From Candidatus Rokuibacteriota bacterium (GTDB lineage: Bacteria; Methylomirabilota; Methylomirabilia; Rokubacteriales; CSP1-6), in contig JACOVB010000394.1 of assembly GCA_016177555.1 (NCBI GenBank), positions 1-8,336 of the forward strand: a DNA stretch of 8,336 bases, given 5' to 3'. Positions within the stretch are counted from its first letter, which is position 1; the number at the start of each line of letters is the position of its first letter. Position numbers and translations under genes: made by a program. Positions 5,854 to 8,336 of this stretch are shown here, piece after piece. The notes beneath the pieces were generated by a model. That model saw only the letters and a program-made list of their open reading frames with translations, was not told the origin of the DNA and made no database searches.

Positions 5854-6854
5854 CGGGCGTTCCGGATCACGGCATCGGCGAACTCGCGCAGGAAGCGCAT
5901 CCGGTCCGGCACGAAGGCCGTGATCAGGATTTGCGAGACGCCGTGGAGGCGCAAACGCTCGACCGTCGCCGCGCACTCATCGGGGGTTCCCGCGATGGCG
6001 AAGCGCTCCGCCAGGTAGTCGGTCAGCCCGAGCTCGTCGGTCAACGCGGCATTGGCGGTGGGGCCCAGGTGCTCGTGCTGGTGGAAGGCGTAGCGGCGCC
6101 GCAGCTCGCGGATGGCCTCGTGGTGGCGCTCGGGAACGTGCTTGCCTTCCAGCGTGGCCCGGAACGCGTGGTTGGCGCTCGCCGCCAGCGCCATCTTGAT
6201 CTCCCCCACCGCCTGCGCGCGGATCGAGGCGATGTTGGCCTTCGCGAACCACCAGATGTCCAGGTCCGCGAGGCTCCGCCCCGACTTCCGGGCGCCGCGC
6301 TGGAGACAGGCCAGGGAGCCGTCGATCACGTCGGGCGTGAGGCCCGTCCCGACGATGACGCCGTCGCACAGCTCGCCCGCCAGCTCGAGCGTGCGCGGTC
6401 CCTCGGCGGCGATCCAGAGGGGCACCGGCCGCCTGATCCACTGGGTGTGGATCGAGCGGCCCTCGAACTCGACCCGCTCGCCCCGCATGAGCGCCTTGAG
6501 GGTCACGAGCGTCCGCCGCAGGGTGTCGAGCGGCGCGAGCCGCTGGCCCAGGTTGTAGATCGCGCTGTCGCCGCTCCCGACGCCGAGGAACGCGCGCCCG
6601 CCGGACACTTCGTCGAGGCTGGCGATGGCGCTGGCGGTCACCGCCGGGTGGCGCGTGATCGGGTTGGTGACCGTCGGCCCCAGCCGGAGCCGTGTCGACG
6701 CCAGGGCGCACACCGTCAGGCTCACGTAGACCTCGCGGTAGAGCGACTGCGAGTCTCCCATGCCGAGGAGGTCGTAGCCCCGCTCCTCCATGAGGCGCGC
6801 GAGCGGCCCGAGCGCGCGGGTGTCGTCGGGAACGAGGGTCACGCCGAATCGCAT
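5850..6854 (-). CDS. LLM class flavin/F420-dependent oxidoreductase
   Basis: A 334-residue TIM-barrel protein of the luciferase-like monooxygenase superfamily, closest in look to the Mer (methylenetetrahydromethanopterin reductase) and F420-dependent group. Seen in order are MRFGVTLVPDD (1-11), EERGYDLLGMGDS (23-35) and LRLGPTVTNPITRHPAVTAS (56-75), then LDEVSGGRAFLGVGSGDSA (80-98), PLWIAAEGPRTLELAGELCD (145-164) and ERFAIAGTPDECAATVERLR (283-302). The GVGSGDSA loop is typical of the Mer-like branch. The sequence alone does not settle whether F420 or FMN is used, or whether it reduces, oxidises or monooxygenates its substrate. A perfect AGGAGGT precedes the ATG by 5 nt. It overlaps the IpdA-like gene by 4 nt, so it is probably part of the same route. 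Steroid-type modules usually carry a nitronate-monooxygenase-like flavoprotein (IpdC) near ipdAB; this protein may fill a comparable redox place, which is speculation. Confidence 0.9.
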   Translation of the reverse strand: MRFGVTLVPDDTRALGPLARLMEERGYDLLGMGDSQSLYREVYVSLTVCALASTRLRLGPTVTNPITRHPAVTASAIASLDEVSGGRAFLGVGSGDSAIYNLGQRLAPLDTLRRTLVTLKALMRGERVEFEGRSIHTQWIRRPVPLWIAAEGPRTLELAGELCDGVIVGTGLTPDVIDGSLACLQRGARKSGRSLADLDIWWFAKANIASIRAQAVGEIKMALAASANHAFRATLEGKHVPERHHEAIRELRRRYAFHQHEHLGPTANAALTDELGLTDYLAERFAIAGTPDECAATVERLRLHGVSQILITAFVPDRMRFLREFADAVIRNAR

Positions 6855-6859
6855 GTCAC

Positions 6860-6866
6860 ACCTCCT
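6860..6866 (-). promoter_or_regulatory. Consensus Shine-Dalgarno site of the LLM gene
   Basis: AGGAGGT on the minus strand, 5 nt before the ATG at 6854; the strongest ribosome site in the train. A second AGGAGGT overlaps the stop codon of the TAXI gene (about 6896-6902) but has no start codon at a usable distance. Between them lies a 10-bp perfect palindrome CCGGCGCCGG (6870-6879) that could form a small stem in the 46-nt gap. Confidence 0.75.
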
Positions 6867-6900
6867 GGTCCGGCGCCGGGTCGAGCCGGGGCACCACCTC

Positions 6901-7884
6901 CTATTTCGCCTCGGGCGGGATCAGCTCGTCCGGGATCTTGAGGCCCAGCTCCCGGTAGAACCTGATCGCGCCGGCGTGCAGCGGAGACAGCGCGTGCTCG
7001 ATCGTGCCGCGCGGATTCCGGTACGCGGCGCCCATCACCGCCTGGGGCTGGTGCTCCTGCCCCTCCCAGATCGCCTTGACGACCTTGTAGGCGAGGTCCG
7101 CGGGCATGCTCTTGGTCCCCGCCACGAAGGCGAGCGACGCCGTGGTCCAGAACTCCCCCAGTCCCTTGATCGACCCGGCCGGCACCTTGATCCACGGCAG
7201 GTACGGCCGCACGGCCCGGACCTTCTTCACATCCTCTTCGCTGAACGGCAGCGTGCGGAGCGCGGTCCGGGTGGCGATATCCATCGTGGAGGCGTCGAGG
7301 AAAAAGCCGGAACCGCTCTTGGCGAAGCCCACGATCCGCTTGTCCTTCATGGCGTCCACAGTGTCGGCCGTGCCCATCCGCTGCCAGTCGGGCTTGATCC
7401 CCAGGATGCCGAAGACCGTCTCGGTCCCCTTCTCCACGGCCGAGCCCCGGATGCCCGGGGTGAACTTCTTGCTCGTCAGCTCATGGATGCTCTTGATCCC
7501 GGTCTCCTCGCGGACGGTGACGTAGTTGGCGGAGACGCTGTACAGCCACAGCTGCCGGATGCCCTCGAACGGGGCGTCCTTCCAGGTTTCCTGTCCCCGC
7601 CACGCCAGGTAGACCTGGTCGGCCGTAACCAGCCCCATGTCGAGCTGGCCCTTCTGCATCCGCTTGATGTTTTCCACGGTGGCTCCCGTCTCCACGACAG
7701 TGACGTTCAGCTCGGGAACCAGCAGGTTGATGGCCTTGGCCGCGCCCACGAAGTACGAGTAGTGGCTCGACGAGGTCTGAGTGCTGCCCATCGCCAGGTT
7801 CCGCATCTGCGCGTCCGCCGCGGACCAGACGCCAACCAGGGGGACGAGAGCGACCGCCACTGCGAGAGCCCCTATTCGTTTCAT
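6901..7884 (-). CDS. TAXI family TRAP transporter solute-binding protein
   Basis: A 327-residue secreted binding protein of the TAXI branch of TRAP transporters, which capture organic acids in the periplasm for a DctQM-type permease. MKRIGALAVAVALVPLVGVW then SAADA forms a signal peptide with positively charged start, hydrophobic core and a cleavage site after A25. The mature protein shows LAMGSTQTSSSHYSYFVGAA (30-49), VVETGATVENIKRMQKGQLD (63-82), MGLVTADQVYLAW (83-95), GIRGSAVEKGTETVFGILG (144-162) and the family's C-terminal HAGAIRFYRELGLKIPDELI (303-322). The start at 7884 is chosen for its signal peptide and the GGAGGGG 4 nt upstream; an in-frame ATG at 7926 would put 14 residues before the signal. 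It is the first gene of the train. No permease gene accompanies it in the window, so it may work with a distant permease. Its substrate is unknown but is probably the acid degraded by the genes that follow. Confidence 0.93.
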   Translation of the reverse strand: MKRIGALAVAVALVPLVGVWSAADAQMRNLAMGSTQTSSSHYSYFVGAAKAINLLVPELNVTVVETGATVENIKRMQKGQLDMGLVTADQVYLAWRGQETWKDAPFEGIRQLWLYSVSANYVTVREETGIKSIHELTSKKFTPGIRGSAVEKGTETVFGILGIKPDWQRMGTADTVDAMKDKRIVGFAKSGSGFFLDASTMDIATRTALRTLPFSEEDVKKVRAVRPYLPWIKVPAGSIKGLGEFWTTASLAFVAGTKSMPADLAYKVVKAIWEGQEHQPQAVMGAAYRNPRGTIEHALSPLHAGAIRFYRELGLKIPDELIPPEAK

Positions 7885-7888
7885 GGTT

Positions 7889-7895
7889 CCCCTCC
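7889..7895 (-). promoter_or_regulatory. Shine-Dalgarno site of the TAXI gene
   Basis: GGAGGGG on the minus strand, 4 nt before the ATG at 7884. It favours this start over the in-frame ATG at 7926, which would lengthen the signal peptide. Confidence 0.65.
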
Positions 7896-8204
7896 ATAAA
7901 TGCCAGTTCGCATCACGCGGCCCCATGCAGCGGGCCTCCAGGACCCCCTGAAAGACCCCAGCGTCGTCGAGCCGCCGGCCCCGGAGCCCTCCCTCTGGAG
8001 CCGAGACCGCCCGGCTCTGATCTGGCCCCTGCGGCGATGCTGCTCCCGGGACAGGGACGTCGTCAAGGACCGCGTGAGCGGCGCAGACGGCTGCCCTGGC
8101 GGCCGTCGCCGTCGATCGATGAGACCTCCGAGCGGACCGTGAGAGGCTGGCCCGGCCCCCGGCCAGAGGTGACAGAGGTGGCCGCGGCGTGGTCGGGCTG
8201 GGGC
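7896..8204 (-). promoter_or_regulatory. Non-coding leader of the catabolic train; no clear promoter seen
   Basis: About 310 nt between the transposase remnant and the TAXI gene. No frame shows a recognisable protein. The promoter of the train should lie here, but the best sigma-70-like match on the minus strand (TTGACG near 8064-8069) has no good -10 box, so none is claimed. A GC-rich inverted repeat with a 6-bp stem and 8-nt loop occupies 7998-8017 and lacks a U tract. Part of this stretch may be decayed transposase sequence beyond recognition. Confidence 0.4.
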
Positions 8205-8336
8205 GAGGGACGCGGCGCGCTCCGCCATCCGCCGACCCCCGCAGCTCGGGCAGACGCCGCGCCCTTTCCGCGAGAACGGCACGCGACGCTCGGGTGAGGC
8301 GGCGGACCGGGATCTCAGCCCGCGCGCGGACGGCTC
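8205..8336 (-). pseudogene. IS91-family transposase remnant (zinc-binding domain), partial at right edge
   Basis: The minus strand is open from the window edge and reads RGLRSRSAASPERR, then VPFSRKGRGVCPSCGGRRMA and ERAASL. This closely follows the N-terminal zinc-binding domain of IS91-type transposases, whose usual form is a C-x2-C pair, then HERLVPFSCKGRGFCPSCGGRRM and AERAAHLVD. Here three of the zinc cysteines appear lost: the first pair reads as serines (in RSRS and AASP) and the FSCK cysteine is R. Only the later CPSC pair is kept. Similarity stops after ERAASL; the expected LPHVPVRQWVL segment and the HUH/Y2 rolling-circle catalytic domain do not follow in frame. Rolling-circle elements of this family move neighbouring DNA. 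The remnant lies directly upstream of the catabolic train. The part before the domain is beyond the window. A degenerate, inactive copy is much more likely than a working gene. Confidence 0.68.

Noticed and set aside
5854..5976. Upstream ATG extending the IpdA-like protein by 41 residues
   Set aside because: The extra residues are an alternative frame of the LLM gene, arginine- and proline-rich and unlike the family's N-terminus; the ATGA overlap at 5850-5853 gives the natural start.
7998..8017. GC-rich inverted repeat (GAGCCG with CGGCTC, 8-nt loop) as a terminator
   Set aside because: No U tract follows on either strand, and such short stems are frequent at this base composition.
8040..8069. 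TTGACG on the minus strand as a -35 box of the train's promoter
   Set aside because: At 16-18 nt spacing no hexamer matches a -10 box at more than about half its positions.
8044..8082. Minus-strand peptide AAHAVLDDVPVPG as a second piece of the IS91 transposase (HFHTLVLDGVF region)
   Set aside because: Only a VLD-x-V core matches, the histidine pair does not line up, and the match is too short to separate from chance.

Overview
The window is GC-rich and carries one long, tightly packed gene train on the minus strand, read from right to left. It begins with a secreted TAXI-type solute-binding protein, followed by an LLM flavin/F420 oxidoreductase, two subunits of a family I CoA-transferase fold (IpdA/IpdB-like), an acyl-CoA dehydrogenase, a thiolase-fold protein with a stand-alone DUF35 partner, and a short-chain dehydrogenase. 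Gaps between genes are 46 nt or less and two junctions are 4-nt ATGA overlaps, so a single transcript is likely. Gene style suggests an uncultivated soil or groundwater bacterium, such as Rokubacteria/Methylomirabilota or another deeply branching GC-rich lineage. That placement is an impression from gene content, not a measurement.

Layout from left to right: positions 1-234 hold the N-terminus of a MoxR-family AAA ATPase that runs off the left edge. Just upstream of its start lies a perfect 11-bp tandem repeat. Positions 269-448 hold nothing I can name. Positions 449-610 hold a broken remnant of a phenylacetate-CoA-ligase-type gene with two in-frame stops, placed as the last gene of the train. 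The intact train spans 642-7884. Positions 7885-8204 are apparently non-coding and should hold its promoter. At the right edge (8205-8336, minus strand) is a decayed piece of the zinc-binding domain of an IS91-family transposase.

The genes fit a CoA-ester catabolic route for an organic acid taken up by, or sensed through, the TAXI protein. The CoA-transferase-fold pair lacks the usual catalytic glutamate in its beta subunit, as in IpdAB, which hydrolyses a ring in steroid degradation rather than moving CoA. The acyl-CoA dehydrogenase has lost the MCAD-position glutamate but keeps one at the isovaleryl-CoA/long-chain dehydrogenase position. The thiolase-fold protein has no cysteine in its N-terminal half where the nucleophile should be, and is paired with DUF35, as in the Ltp2-ChsH2 aldolases. 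The SDR could oxidise a hydroxy intermediate. No enoyl-CoA hydratase, intact CoA ligase or TRAP permease is present, so the pathway must borrow these from elsewhere. The combination resembles steroid or cyclic-acid degradation modules but adds an LLM oxidoreductase coupled to the IpdA-like gene; the substrate is not known.
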